From positions 806,001 to 870,000 of the forward strand of contig NZ_CP084061.1 in NCBI RefSeq assembly GCF_020215665.1: a DNA stretch of 64,000 bases. Reading direction: 5' to 3'. Shown in pieces: positions 1 through 7,235 of the stretch. The DNA comes from Blautia parvula. GTDB lineage: Bacteria; Bacillota; Clostridia; Lachnospirales; Lachnospiraceae. How positions within the stretch are numbered: position 1 is the stretch's first letter; each line of letters begins with the position of its first letter. Below the pieces are notes generated by a model that searched no databases, had not been told where the DNA came from, and was given only the letters and a program-made list of their open reading frames with translations. The position numbers were made by a program, and so were the translations under genes.

Positions 1-77
1 TCATAAGCCGAGCCAGTACAGGATGTTAAAGCAAAAGTACATAACAGTGTGAAAAAAACGATTATAATTTTTTTCAT
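1..77 (-). CDS. Lipoprotein, N-terminal fragment
   Basis: Partial gene leaving the window at its left edge. The reverse strand reads MKKIIIVFFTLLCTFALTSC followed by TGSAY, a lipoprotein signal peptide: two lysines, a hydrophobic stretch and the lipobox LTSC with the lipidated Cys at residue 20. The start is fixed by a GGGGTGAGG ribosome site just upstream of the ATG at 75-77. The mature domain lies outside the window, so its role cannot be given. Confidence 0.75.
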   Translation of the reverse strand, partial: MKKIIIVFFTLLCTFALTSCTGSAY

Positions 78-185
78 ATCCTCACCCCCATTATGAAAGC
101 ATATCCTGATTTCTTAAAGAACCGCATTATATAAATCTAAAGTTTTCCTAAAGAAAGACAGTAAAATTGAATATTTATTAAAATA

Positions 186-206
186 CACAAAAACAATGTT
201 TTTGTG
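186..206. promoter_or_regulatory. Perfect hairpin/palindrome in a divergent intergenic region
   Basis: CACAAAAAC and GTTTTTGTG are separated by AAT in the AT-rich gap between the leftward lipoprotein gene and the rightward gene at 348. It could be an operator for either gene. It is not followed by a clean T-run in either direction, so a terminator is less likely. Apart from TATAAT-like hexamers near 251-264, nothing else is visible in bases 78-347. Confidence 0.4.
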
Positions 207-347
207 AGAAAAAATATGATTTCTGCAATAATTTTATGGACATCGGAAAATATAATGTTATAATTAATACAAGAAAATGAATGAAAATGCATGGCTTATT
301 CAGAAATGGGGTGTAATTGGAATATGGCAGAATACAGGAATGATATA

Positions 348-818
348 ATGAAAAACGATGATTTTATTTGCCGCTATAAATCTGATGACTTCGCTTACTG
401 GAATTGCAATTACATCTGCAGGGAAGCCTTCCTTTCAAGACAGCAGGCTTTTTTACTTACCCAGCTTCAGGAAACGAAATGGCTGCCGGTATTTCGCCTT
501 GTAGTTTTGTATGAGACAAGCCATATACATGTGCAGGAATATAAAAATGTTTTTTATATGTCCAGCGGAATGGAGACGGAGGAGGAGATAAAGGAGTCAG
601 GGGATAATCTGAATTATTTGTTTCAACTGGGGCTTTTAAAAGCTGATTTTTCAGAGCGGAACCGGTTATACATATATCACTTTTTGGAACAGGGAGATAT
701 TTTCCGGACATTTTACTCTAAATATAAGGGAATCCCGGATACGCGTCCCATAGTGGAACGAGGTACGGTTATACTGACAGAAGCGGGGAAAACGGCTGTC
801 TTAGTTGGCAGAGAATAA
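348..818 (+). CDS. Conserved-looking hypothetical protein, 156 aa
   Basis: I do not recognise the family. The protein begins MKNDDFICRYKSDD and is soluble, mixed alpha/beta, rich in aromatic residues (YWNCNYICR near residue 20, FYSKYKG near 125), with no signal peptide or membrane segment. The start at 348 is chosen because ACAGGA lies nine bases upstream; in-frame upstream ATGs at 291 and 324 have poorer ribosome sites. It is monocistronic, with TATAAT-like boxes at 251-264. A small regulatory or phage-derived role is possible but nothing in the sequence decides it. Confidence 0.55.
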   Translation: MKNDDFICRYKSDDFAYWNCNYICREAFLSRQQAFLLTQLQETKWLPVFRLVVLYETSHIHVQEYKNVFYMSSGMETEEEIKESGDNLNYLFQLGLLKADFSERNRLYIYHFLEQGDIFRTFYSKYKGIPDTRPIVERGTVILTEAGKTAVLVGRE

Positions 819-848
819 ACGGTGCCGCATAAAAATCCGATTATAAAA

Positions 849-882
849 ATCCGATATCGGTGGATCATAACCGATATCGGAT
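849..882 (-). terminator. Intrinsic terminator of the aminotransferase/MocR operon
   Basis: A perfect 12-bp stem (ATCCGATATCGG and its complement) encloses a 10-nt loop. Reading leftward it is followed by ATTTTTATAAT, so it terminates the reverse-strand operon ending at 909. In the forward direction the tail is weaker (GCATTTTA), but it may also stop the gene ending at 818. Confidence 0.75.
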
Positions 883-908
883 GCATTTTACAAGTCTGAA
901 CTCTTTTT

Positions 909-2096
909 CTATTCAGTGAATTCTTTTAGAGCTTTGCCCATACGCATAATTCCATCAGATATTTTGTCTTCCGGCATATTAGAAAAGTTTATCCGAAGGG
1001 TATTGCGCTTTTTCGTGTTGGGGAAAAAGGAGTTTCCGGGGACAAAGGCCACGTTGTGTTCAAGACATTTTTCGAGCAGCTTTACAGTGTCTGTTTTTTC
1101 ATTCAGCTCAATCCAGAGAAACAGTCCGCCCTCGGGCCTGGTGAATTTAATATCTGAGGGAAAAGCGCGGTGTATGGCTTCTATGGCTGTGTCGCGCCGT
1201 TTCCGGTATACTTCACGTATTTTATCAATATGAGCGTCAATATCATATTTTTCCAGATAGGCAGAGATGACCATCTGGGCTATGGTGTTGCACTGTAAAT
1301 CTACGCCCTGTTTTACCAGGACATATTTGCGGATGACTTCTTTTTCTCCCGCGATCCATCCAATCCGGTAACCAGGGCAAAAGATTTTTGAAAAGGTACC
1401 GGTGCACAGGACATTGCCTGTTCGGTCAAAGGATTTGATGGAGGGCAGGAATTCACCTTCATATCTCAGCTCACCATAGGGATTATCCTCTACAACTGCC
1501 ACATTGTATTTTGCGGAGATTTCAGCAAGCTGCTGTCTGCGCTTGAGACTCCAGGTCCTTCCTGTGGGATTTTGGAAATCAGGGACCACATAGATCAGCT
1601 TTGCGGTGGGGTTTTCCTTCAAAACTTTTTCCAGTTCAGATATGATCATTCCGCTGTCATCTGTGGGAACCTCCGCAAAGCTGCATCCATATGCCTTGAA
1701 TGCACTGATGGCGGCAAGATATGTAGGACTTTCGCACAGTACCACATCTCCTTCATCCAAAAATACCTTTCCCGAAAGATCCAGGGCCTGCTGGGAACCG
1801 TGCGTGATCAGTATGTTTTCATGGCAGAAGGAAGTGCCAAGCTGTGCGTTCATACGTGCAGCGATCCACTCCCGGAGGGGCTGATATCCTTCTGTGGTCG
1901 CATACTGCAGAGCGTGTTCTCCGTTGTGGTCCAGCACATAATTGTTGGCAGCTTTGATCTCCTCAATGGGAAACAGTTCAGGAGCCGGCAGGCCTCCTGC
2001 AAATAAAATGACTTCCGGCTGTTCTGTGAGTTTTAAAAGCTCCCTGATCTCGGAAGCGGTTACATATGACATTCTTCTTGCGTATTTATATTCCAT
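909..2096 (-). CDS. PLP-dependent aminotransferase (class I/II, LysN/2-aminoadipate-type)
   Basis: A 395-aa fold-type I aminotransferase without a DNA-binding domain. Visible marks are the GGLPAPELFP substrate-loop start near residue 34, DFQNPTGR near 173, and GTFSKIFCPGYRIGW, whose Lys is the PLP Schiff-base residue. This clade (aromatic amino acid, 2-aminoadipate or valine transaminases) is the catalytic relative of the MocR regulators. It lies 22 bp downstream of the MocR gene in the same direction with its own AAAGGAG site, so it is the likely regulated partner enzyme. The amino-acid substrate cannot be read from sequence. Confidence 0.88.
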   Translation of the reverse strand: MEYKYARRMSYVTASEIRELLKLTEQPEVILFAGGLPAPELFPIEEIKAANNYVLDHNGEHALQYATTEGYQPLREWIAARMNAQLGTSFCHENILITHGSQQALDLSGKVFLDEGDVVLCESPTYLAAISAFKAYGCSFAEVPTDDSGMIISELEKVLKENPTAKLIYVVPDFQNPTGRTWSLKRRQQLAEISAKYNVAVVEDNPYGELRYEGEFLPSIKSFDRTGNVLCTGTFSKIFCPGYRIGWIAGEKEVIRKYVLVKQGVDLQCNTIAQMVISAYLEKYDIDAHIDKIREVYRKRRDTAIEAIHRAFPSDIKFTRPEGGLFLWIELNEKTDTVKLLEKCLEHNVAFVPGNSFFPNTKKRNTLRINFSNMPEDKISDGIMRMGKALKEFTE

Positions 2097-2118
2097 GGAA
2101 ATACTCCTTTAAAAATAA

Positions 2119-3630
2119 TTATAATATTGGGTTTATTTCGTTTTCTGTTAAGGGATCACTCTCTGCGTGGGCTGTGATCAGTTCCCTCATCACATCACAT
2201 AAAATTTTTACGCCGCGGACGATCCTGTCCCTGGGAGGAAAGGTATAGTTTAACCGGATATAGCCTTCCCCTTTCTGTTTGGTCAGGTATGCAGGCATGC
2301 CGGGCAGAATGGCAACACCGTTTTTGGCAGCCTGTGAAGCCAGCTGGTCGGCTGACAGGCCATCCGGAAGTCTGCACCACAGATAGTATCCGCCGTTTGG
2401 TATATTCCAGGAAAGCCCGCGGGGAGCATATCGGTTCAGGGCCTCCACCATCATATCCCTTCTTTCCCTATATTCCTTTCGTATGAATTCCACATACTTT
2501 TCCATCTCCCCATTGACAATAAAACGCTCCACAATCTGTTGTGAAATACAGCAGGAATGTAAATCTATAAGCTGACGGATACCGGAAAAATGGTGGATCA
2601 ATTTCCTGTCTGCACAGATCCAGCCCAGACGAAGCCCGGGATAGATGGTTTTGGAAAAAGAACTGAGATAAATCACATTTCCGTTGGTGTCCATGGATTT
2701 TAAGGGGGCTGTGGTCTGGCCTTCAAAACTCAGTTCACTGTAGGGGTCATCCTCCAGAACGGGCACAGAATATTTGGCAGCCAGCTCCAGCAGCCGGACT
2801 CTCTTGGCAGTGCTCATGGTCACGCCGCAGGGGTTATGATAAGTGGGCATGGTGTAGATCAATTTCGGATGGTAGCGCATTAAGAGCTGTTCCAGTATCC
2901 TTACATCCATTCCGTCATGCTCCATGGGGACTGCCATAAGCCTGGCACCCATGGAACGGAAGCTCTGGATCGCCGGGAAGAAGGACGGTTCTTCAATCAG
3001 CACAATATCGCCGGGATTCAGAAAGGCACGTGCCGCAAGGTCGATACCTTCCTGGGCACCGGAAACGAGCATGATCTCGGAAGGATGGCAGAAACAGGAG
3101 CGCTTCTGCATGTATGAGGCCATGACCTTGCGCAGGGATGAAAAACCTGCCACAGGAGAGACCAGCATTCCCTTCGGGTTGGATAACAGCTCATGTTCAA
3201 TTCCTTTGAAAGCCCGGACAGGCGGATTTTCAAAAGAGGCAATACCGGCGGCAAAGGATATGACATCCTTTTGATTCGCCATTTCCAGATATTTGTTGAC
3301 ATCAAAGGTGTCGCGGTTTTTTAGATAGTCGCTGAACAAATACTCCCACATGGGTTCTCTGCGGGAATCCGTTTTGCGGATTTTTTGGTCAGTTCCTCTG
3401 ATGGCTGTGGTGCCCCTTCCCACATGGGAGGCCAGCAGACCATCCGCTTTTAATTCTTTATACGCGTTCAGTACAGTTGTCCGGTTCACGCCCAGTGTAT
3501 CCGCTAACTGACGTTCCGATGGGAACTGAAAGCCATCCGGGATCTCACCGGAAATGATCTGGGCCTGGATCTGTTCTGTGATCTGTCTGTATAAAGGTGT
3601 CTTTTTTGATTTGTCTATTTGAATTTGCAT
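2119..3630 (-). CDS. MocR-type regulator (GntR HTH fused to aminotransferase domain)
   Basis: 503 aa. Residues 1-75 are a GntR winged helix (KKTPLYRQITEQIQ, then FPSERQLADTLGVNRTTV). The rest is a class I aminotransferase-like domain with DDPYSEL and SSFSKTIYPGLRLGW, so the PLP lysine is retained. MocR proteins bind PLP or its amino-acid adducts and control PLP-linked genes. The start at 3630 follows GGAGGAACCC; an upstream in-frame ATG at 3690 would run through the operator and has no ribosome site. It forms an operon with the transaminase at 909-2096 and is probably autoregulated through the repeats at 3639-3727. Confidence 0.9.
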   Translation of the reverse strand: MQIQIDKSKKTPLYRQITEQIQAQIISGEIPDGFQFPSERQLADTLGVNRTTVLNAYKELKADGLLASHVGRGTTAIRGTDQKIRKTDSRREPMWEYLFSDYLKNRDTFDVNKYLEMANQKDVISFAAGIASFENPPVRAFKGIEHELLSNPKGMLVSPVAGFSSLRKVMASYMQKRSCFCHPSEIMLVSGAQEGIDLAARAFLNPGDIVLIEEPSFFPAIQSFRSMGARLMAVPMEHDGMDVRILEQLLMRYHPKLIYTMPTYHNPCGVTMSTAKRVRLLELAAKYSVPVLEDDPYSELSFEGQTTAPLKSMDTNGNVIYLSSFSKTIYPGLRLGWICADRKLIHHFSGIRQLIDLHSCCISQQIVERFIVNGEMEKYVEFIRKEYRERRDMMVEALNRYAPRGLSWNIPNGGYYLWCRLPDGLSADQLASQAAKNGVAILPGMPAYLTKQKGEGYIRLNYTFPPRDRIVRGVKILCDVMRELITAHAESDPLTENEINPIL

Positions 3631-3638
3631 GGGTTCCT

Positions 3639-3727
3639 CCAATTGGTTTGGTCCAATTTGTATTATATACAAGGATTGGTGGGGCATCAACCACCAATTG
3701 AACTTAATTTTTTACCACCAATTTGAA
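3639..3727. promoter_or_regulatory. MocR operator: repeated CCAAT / ACCACCAATT sites
   Basis: ACCACCAATTGAA at 3690-3702 and ACCACCAATTTGAA at 3714-3727 are direct repeats 24 bp apart. ATTGGTGG at 3675-3682 is the same core inverted, and CCAATTGG plus CCAATTTG sit at 3639-3659. Direct repeats at about two helical turns are the known geometry for MocR dimers. The array spans the promoter from upstream of -35 to the leader, which fits autoregulation. Confidence 0.65.
3662..3690 (-). promoter_or_regulatory. Promoter of the MocR operon
   Basis: On the reverse strand TTGATG (3690-3685) and TATAAT (3667-3662) are separated by 17 bp, close to sigma-A consensus. The start codon is 32 bp further on. 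The -35 box directly abuts one CCACCAATT repeat. Confidence 0.7.
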
Positions 3728-4028
3728 AGATGGGAGGGGGACTTTTGTTTTATATGCCGCCTTTACGCAAAAGCAGGACCATATTTTCGCTGAAGAAAGT
3801 AAATCCGGATCGGAGTATGACCAGCGTTCTTCAGGGGATTGTTTTATTGCAGACAGAAAATATGTATGCTATATTTTATATAATCCTAAGGATCGTAAAT
3901 GTAATATATACAGCATGATTTTTTATCCGAAATATGAGTGAAAGGGGTGTATTACCGTTCTCTATGCCGCTGCCGGAATGTAAAGTGTGCTGGCGTATGC
4001 GGGTGAACGGTAACAGTGGTATTTTATT
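3728..4028 (+). promoter_or_regulatory. Intergenic region with a long inverted repeat before the MBL gene
   Basis: No convincing gene lies here. TTACCGTTC (3952-3960) and GAACGGTAA (4005-4013) can form a 9-bp stem closing a 44-nt loop that ends only 15 bp before the ATG at 4029. The MBL gene has no clear Shine-Dalgarno sequence between the stem and the start. This could be a leader RNA structure or an operator; it does not match a riboswitch class I can name. Confidence 0.35.
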
Positions 4029-4919
4029 ATGTATGAACTGATACAGATCGGAGAGCGGAGTTATTATATCCAGAGTCCGGCAAAAATCGGGATCTATCTG
4101 GCAAATGATCAGGAGGTTTATCTGATCGACAGCGGCAATGACAAGGATGCAGGGAGAAAAATCCGTAAAATTCTGGAGCAGAATGGCTGGTCATTGAAAG
4201 CTATCCTAAACACACATTCCAATGCAGACCATATCGGCGGCAACCGTTATCTTCAGCAGCAGTACGGCTGTGACATATTTGCAAATGGGATGGAGGCTGC
4301 TTTCACAAAATACCCGCAGCTGGAGCCGGCGCTTCTGTATGGCGGATATCCCTTTCAGGATTTAAGGCATAAATTTTTGATGGCAGCTCCCAGTGAGGCG
4401 AAAGAGCTGACAGACAGCGGCTTTCCAAAGGAGATAGAAGTGATTCCTCTGCCGGGGCATTTCCTTGATATGGTAGGGTTCAGAACCCCGGACCAGACAG
4501 TGTTTCTCGCTGACTGCCTAAGCAGTGCAGCTGCTCTGGAGAAATATCAGCTCACTTTTATTTATGATGTGGAAGCGTACTTAAATACACTGGAACGAGT
4601 AGCGGCTATGCAGGCGGAGATGTTTGTTCCGTCTCATGCAGAGCCTGTAAAAGATATCCGTCCGCTGGCAGAATGCAACAGGAAGAAGGTTCTGGAGATT
4701 GCAGATCATATCACAGAGATCTGCCGGGAGCCAATCACATTTGAAGCATTGCTGCAAAGGCTCTTTTCCGATTATCAGATTACCATGACCTATGAGCAGT
4801 ATGTGCTGGTTGGAAGTACAGTCCGTTCTTATTTATCTTATTTGAAAGACAGCGGAAAAATAGAGGGATACATTGAGAATAACAGTCTGTTGTGGAGAAA
4901 AATTCGGGAGGAAGGATAA
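4029..4919 (+). CDS. MBL-fold metallo-hydrolase, variant metal motif
   Basis: 296 aa, metallo-beta-lactamase fold. The motif after the second strand reads THSNADHIGG (H63-S-N65-A-D67-H68) where the family normally has HxHxDH, so the middle metal ligand is Asn. The other landmarks are intact: PLPGHFLDM (His), FLADCLS (Asp) and VPSHAEPV (His). A roughly 75-residue helical C-terminal region follows the domain. The Asn substitution suggests altered or single-metal binding; similar HSNADH sequences occur in other Firmicute MBL proteins, so it may define a subfamily. The GNAT gene starts 2 bp after the stop, so the two are probably co-transcribed. Substrate unknown. Confidence 0.8.
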   Translation: MYELIQIGERSYYIQSPAKIGIYLANDQEVYLIDSGNDKDAGRKIRKILEQNGWSLKAILNTHSNADHIGGNRYLQQQYGCDIFANGMEAAFTKYPQLEPALLYGGYPFQDLRHKFLMAAPSEAKELTDSGFPKEIEVIPLPGHFLDMVGFRTPDQTVFLADCLSSAAALEKYQLTFIYDVEAYLNTLERVAAMQAEMFVPSHAEPVKDIRPLAECNRKKVLEIADHITEICREPITFEALLQRLFSDYQITMTYEQYVLVGSTVRSYLSYLKDSGKIEGYIENNSLLWRKIREEG

Positions 4920-4921
4920 CC

Positions 4922-5407
4922 ATGTCGGAAAAACATCTGAAGTTCAGATACGCGGAAAGAAAAGACACAGCTCTTATACTGAAGTTTATAAAAGAGCTTG
5001 CCGCTTATGAAAAGATGGAACATGAGGTGATCGCCACAGAAGCGGTTTTGGAGGAGTGGATATTTGACAAAAAGAAAGCGGAAGTGATTTTTGCAGTGGT
5101 AGATAATGAAGAGATAGGTTTTGCACTGTTCTTTCATAATTTTTCCACCTTTTTGGGACGTGCGGGGCTTTATCTGGAAGATTTATATGTAAGGCCAAAA
5201 TACCGGGGAAATGGCTATGGAAAGGGAATATTGAAAAAACTGGCTCAAATTGCAGTGGAGAGGGGATGCGGGCGCCTGGAATGGTGGTGCCTGGACTGGA
5301 ATAAACCAAGCATCGACTTCTATTTATCATTGGGAGCGGAGCCAATGGAAGACTGGACCGTTTACCGTATTGCCGGTGATACACTGAAGCAGTTATCCGT
5401 AAAATAG
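4922..5407 (+). CDS. GNAT-family N-acetyltransferase
   Basis: 161 aa. Shows the GNAT pattern: an N-terminal RYAERKDTALILKFIKELA segment, then LYLEDLYVRPKYRGNGYGKGIL, in which the pyrophosphate-binding loop R/Q-x-x-G-x-G/A is seen as YRGNGYGKG, and the C-terminal DWNKPSIDFYLSLGAEPM. This resembles diamine/thialysine acetyltransferases, but the acceptor is not certain. The start at 4922 has GGGAGGAAGG in front; a longer frame from 4892 lies inside the previous gene. It ends an MBL-GNAT unit before the terminator at 5437. Confidence 0.85.
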   Translation: MSEKHLKFRYAERKDTALILKFIKELAAYEKMEHEVIATEAVLEEWIFDKKKAEVIFAVVDNEEIGFALFFHNFSTFLGRAGLYLEDLYVRPKYRGNGYGKGILKKLAQIAVERGCGRLEWWCLDWNKPSIDFYLSLGAEPMEDWTVYRIAGDTLKQLSVK

Positions 5408-5436
5408 AAAAACAGTTACTTTTATCTCGGCCCAGA

Positions 5437-5468
5437 GGGCTGCCGTACTACCACGGCAGTCCTTTTTT
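5437..5468 (+). terminator. Intrinsic terminator after the GNAT gene
   Basis: A 10-bp stem (GGGCTGCCGT with ACGGCAGTCC, one G-T pair) with loop ACTACC is followed by TTTTTT. It isolates the MBL/GNAT pair from the aconitase X operon. Confidence 0.9.
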
Positions 5469-5489
5469 GTTTTCACAAATCATAAGTGC

Positions 5490-5520
5490 GTCGGAAAAAT
5501 GTCGAAAAACGTCGGAAAAG
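5490..5520 (+). repeat. Three phased GTCGRAAAA repeats upstream of the -35 box
   Basis: GTCGGAAAAA (5490), GTCGAAAAAC (5501) and GTCGGAAAAG (5511) are spaced 11 and 10 bp, one helical turn each, ending three bases before TTGACA. They may be an activator site or phased A-tracts that bend DNA and stimulate the promoter. Confidence 0.5.
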
Positions 5521-5523
5521 TGA

Positions 5524-5552
5524 TTGACAATATTGAATACAAGAAATATAAT
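5524..5552 (+). promoter_or_regulatory. Consensus sigma-A promoter of the aconitase X operon
   Basis: TTGACA (5524-5529), a 17-bp spacer and TATAAT (5547-5552) are a perfect match to the housekeeping consensus. A strong promoter of this kind needs a repressor, which fits the palindrome just downstream and the GntR gene at the end of the operon. Confidence 0.9.
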
Positions 5553-5554
5553 AA

Positions 5555-5564
5555 CTGTATACAG
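5555..5564. promoter_or_regulatory. Candidate GntR/FCD operator
   Basis: CTGTATACAG is a perfect 10-bp palindrome lying over the expected transcription start of the operon. TGTATACA-type cores are typical of FCD-class GntR repressors, and such a regulator is the last gene of this operon (12533-13201). The assignment is inferred from position and family knowledge. Confidence 0.5.
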
Positions 5565-5588
5565 GTGATATGCGGGAGGAGGAATATT

Positions 5589-6794
5589 ATGGAGTTAACG
5601 CAGGAACAACAGAATATGCTGGACGGTAAGTATGGGGAAGGTACAGCATACGCAATGAAAATCCAGGTAGCTATCGGAGAATCCTTTGATGCGCCCCGGA
5701 TGGTGCCCATAACAAGGGCACATGTAGCTCTGTCCAATCAGGACGCGGATTTGTGGTTCGCGGAGAAACTGCTGAATGCAGGTGCATACTGCAGGGTCTC
5801 ACCGACAGTGAACCCGGGGTTCTGTATTTCATTCTTTCAGGAGCGGAATATGGTGTCAGAGGAGGATGCTGATTTTATGCAGAGGACACATAACGCATAT
5901 AAGGGGTTAGGTGCGACTCTGACATATAACTGCACTCCCTATGTTGCAACGAATGTCCCCAATTTCGGAGAGATCGTGGCTTTCTCGGAATCCAGTGCGA
6001 CACCCTATGTGAATTCCGTGTGGGGAGCCAGAAGCAACCGGGAGGGAGCAAACAGTGCGTTATGCGCAGCCATCACGGGCTTTGTGCCGGAGTACGGTCT
6101 GCTTCTTGATGAGAACAGAAAGGGAAATATTCTGGTAGAAGTTAAGGCAGACATGAAATCCGATTTTGAGTATCATCTTCTCGGATACTGCGGACGAAAG
6201 ATCGGAAGCGGGATTCCCGTATTTACCGGGCTTCCGAAACACATAGGGAAGGAAGCACTGACCAATCTGGGGGCCCAGCTCAATACTTCCGGTGCTTATG
6301 GCATGTACCATATTGTCGGCTGTACACCGGAAGCCCGGACTTTGGAACAGGCTTTTGGGGGAAAGGAACCGGAGCGCACAGTGACCATTACCAATGAAGA
6401 TTTAGAGGAGATTCTGGAGGAAATATCAGCTGAAGGTAACAGGAAAATTGATTTTGCAATGTTCGGATGCCCCCATTTTACATTGGAACAGGCAAAGCAT
6501 ATCGCCGGAAGATTACAGGGTAAGAAACTGAAGAAAGAGATGTGGATTCTCACATCCTATCATGTGAAGGAATTGGCTGACAGGATGGGCATTACAGAGG
6601 TGATCGAGAAAGCCGGGGGGTATATTGTACCGGATTCCTGTCCGGATCAGCCCTGCTGGAAACATTTACAGGGAAAGACAGGCGTTACGGAATCACCCAA
6701 GTGTGCATATTATCCCAAACGCAGAGGAATCAATTTCGTCATACGTGATCTGGACACATGTATTGATGCAGCACTGAACGGGGAGGTGGTCTGA
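5589..6794 (+). CDS. Aconitase X large subunit (AcnX catalytic domain, DUF521)
   Basis: 401 aa, separate-subunit (type II) AcnX. AcnX enzymes are Fe-S dehydratases; characterised members are bacterial cis-3-hydroxy-L-proline dehydratase and archaeal phosphomevalonate dehydratase. Family segments seen include MVPITRAHVALSNQDADLWF, the GCTPEARTLEQAFGG region, FGCPHFTLEQ and DSCPDQPCW, whose cysteines are candidate cluster ligands. The start at 5589 follows GGGAGGAGG; the longer frame from 5499 would overlap the promoter. The stop overlaps the small-subunit ATG. The hydroxyproline assignment is unsure because no proline racemase or pyrroline-carboxylate reductase accompanies it. Confidence 0.87.
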   Translation: MELTQEQQNMLDGKYGEGTAYAMKIQVAIGESFDAPRMVPITRAHVALSNQDADLWFAEKLLNAGAYCRVSPTVNPGFCISFFQERNMVSEEDADFMQRTHNAYKGLGATLTYNCTPYVATNVPNFGEIVAFSESSATPYVNSVWGARSNREGANSALCAAITGFVPEYGLLLDENRKGNILVEVKADMKSDFEYHLLGYCGRKIGSGIPVFTGLPKHIGKEALTNLGAQLNTSGAYGMYHIVGCTPEARTLEQAFGGKEPERTVTITNEDLEEILEEISAEGNRKIDFAMFGCPHFTLEQAKHIAGRLQGKKLKKEMWILTSYHVKELADRMGITEVIEKAGGYIVPDSCPDQPCWKHLQGKTGVTESPKCAYYPKRRGINFVIRDLDTCIDAALNGEVV

Positions 6795-7201
6795 TGGAAA
6801 AGAAATTCAGATGTCATAAAATTTCAGAGGGGATTGTAGAAGGGGAAGCCTTGGTATCAGGCGATAATATCATGTTTTATCTCATCGAGCCGGACACGGG
6901 TAAAGTCATTGAGCCGGCCCATGCACTGGAAGGGCAGAGTATAGCGAAAAAGATCTTGATCTTCCCAAGTGGTAAAGGTAGCTCCGTAGTTCAGGCAGAC
7001 GGTCTTTTTCAGCTTAACAAAAAGGACAATGCGCCGAAAGGGATGATCATCAGATATCCGGAAACCGTTCTTGTTTCCAGCGCCATCATTATGGATATCC
7101 CCATGGTGGATAAGGTGGATGAAGCGTTCTATGAAACAGTAAAATCAGGGGATCACATTCGGATCAATGCCGATGCAGGTGTAATAGAAATCTTAGATTA
7201 A
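6794..7201 (+). CDS. Aconitase X small subunit (swivel domain, DUF126)
   Basis: 135 aa. This is the aconitase swivel domain as a separate chain. The hallmark FPSGKGSSV loop near residue 56 carries the serine thought to act as catalytic base. It is translationally coupled to the large subunit (ATGA overlap at 6794) and together they form one enzyme. The next gene is the TRAP binding protein 34 bp on, so dehydration and substrate import appear to be expressed together. Confidence 0.88.
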   Translation: MEKKFRCHKISEGIVEGEALVSGDNIMFYLIEPDTGKVIEPAHALEGQSIAKKILIFPSGKGSSVVQADGLFQLNKKDNAPKGMIIRYPETVLVSSAIIMDIPMVDKVDEAFYETVKSGDHIRINADAGVIEILD

Positions 7202-7235
7202 TGTTTCCGCGCGGGATGCGCAAGGAGGATAAAGA

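Noticed and set aside
3723-3941. Open frames of 60-70 codons between mocR and the MBL gene
   Set aside because: No ribosome site that fits, low-complexity start, and they overlap the operator region; treated as intergenic.
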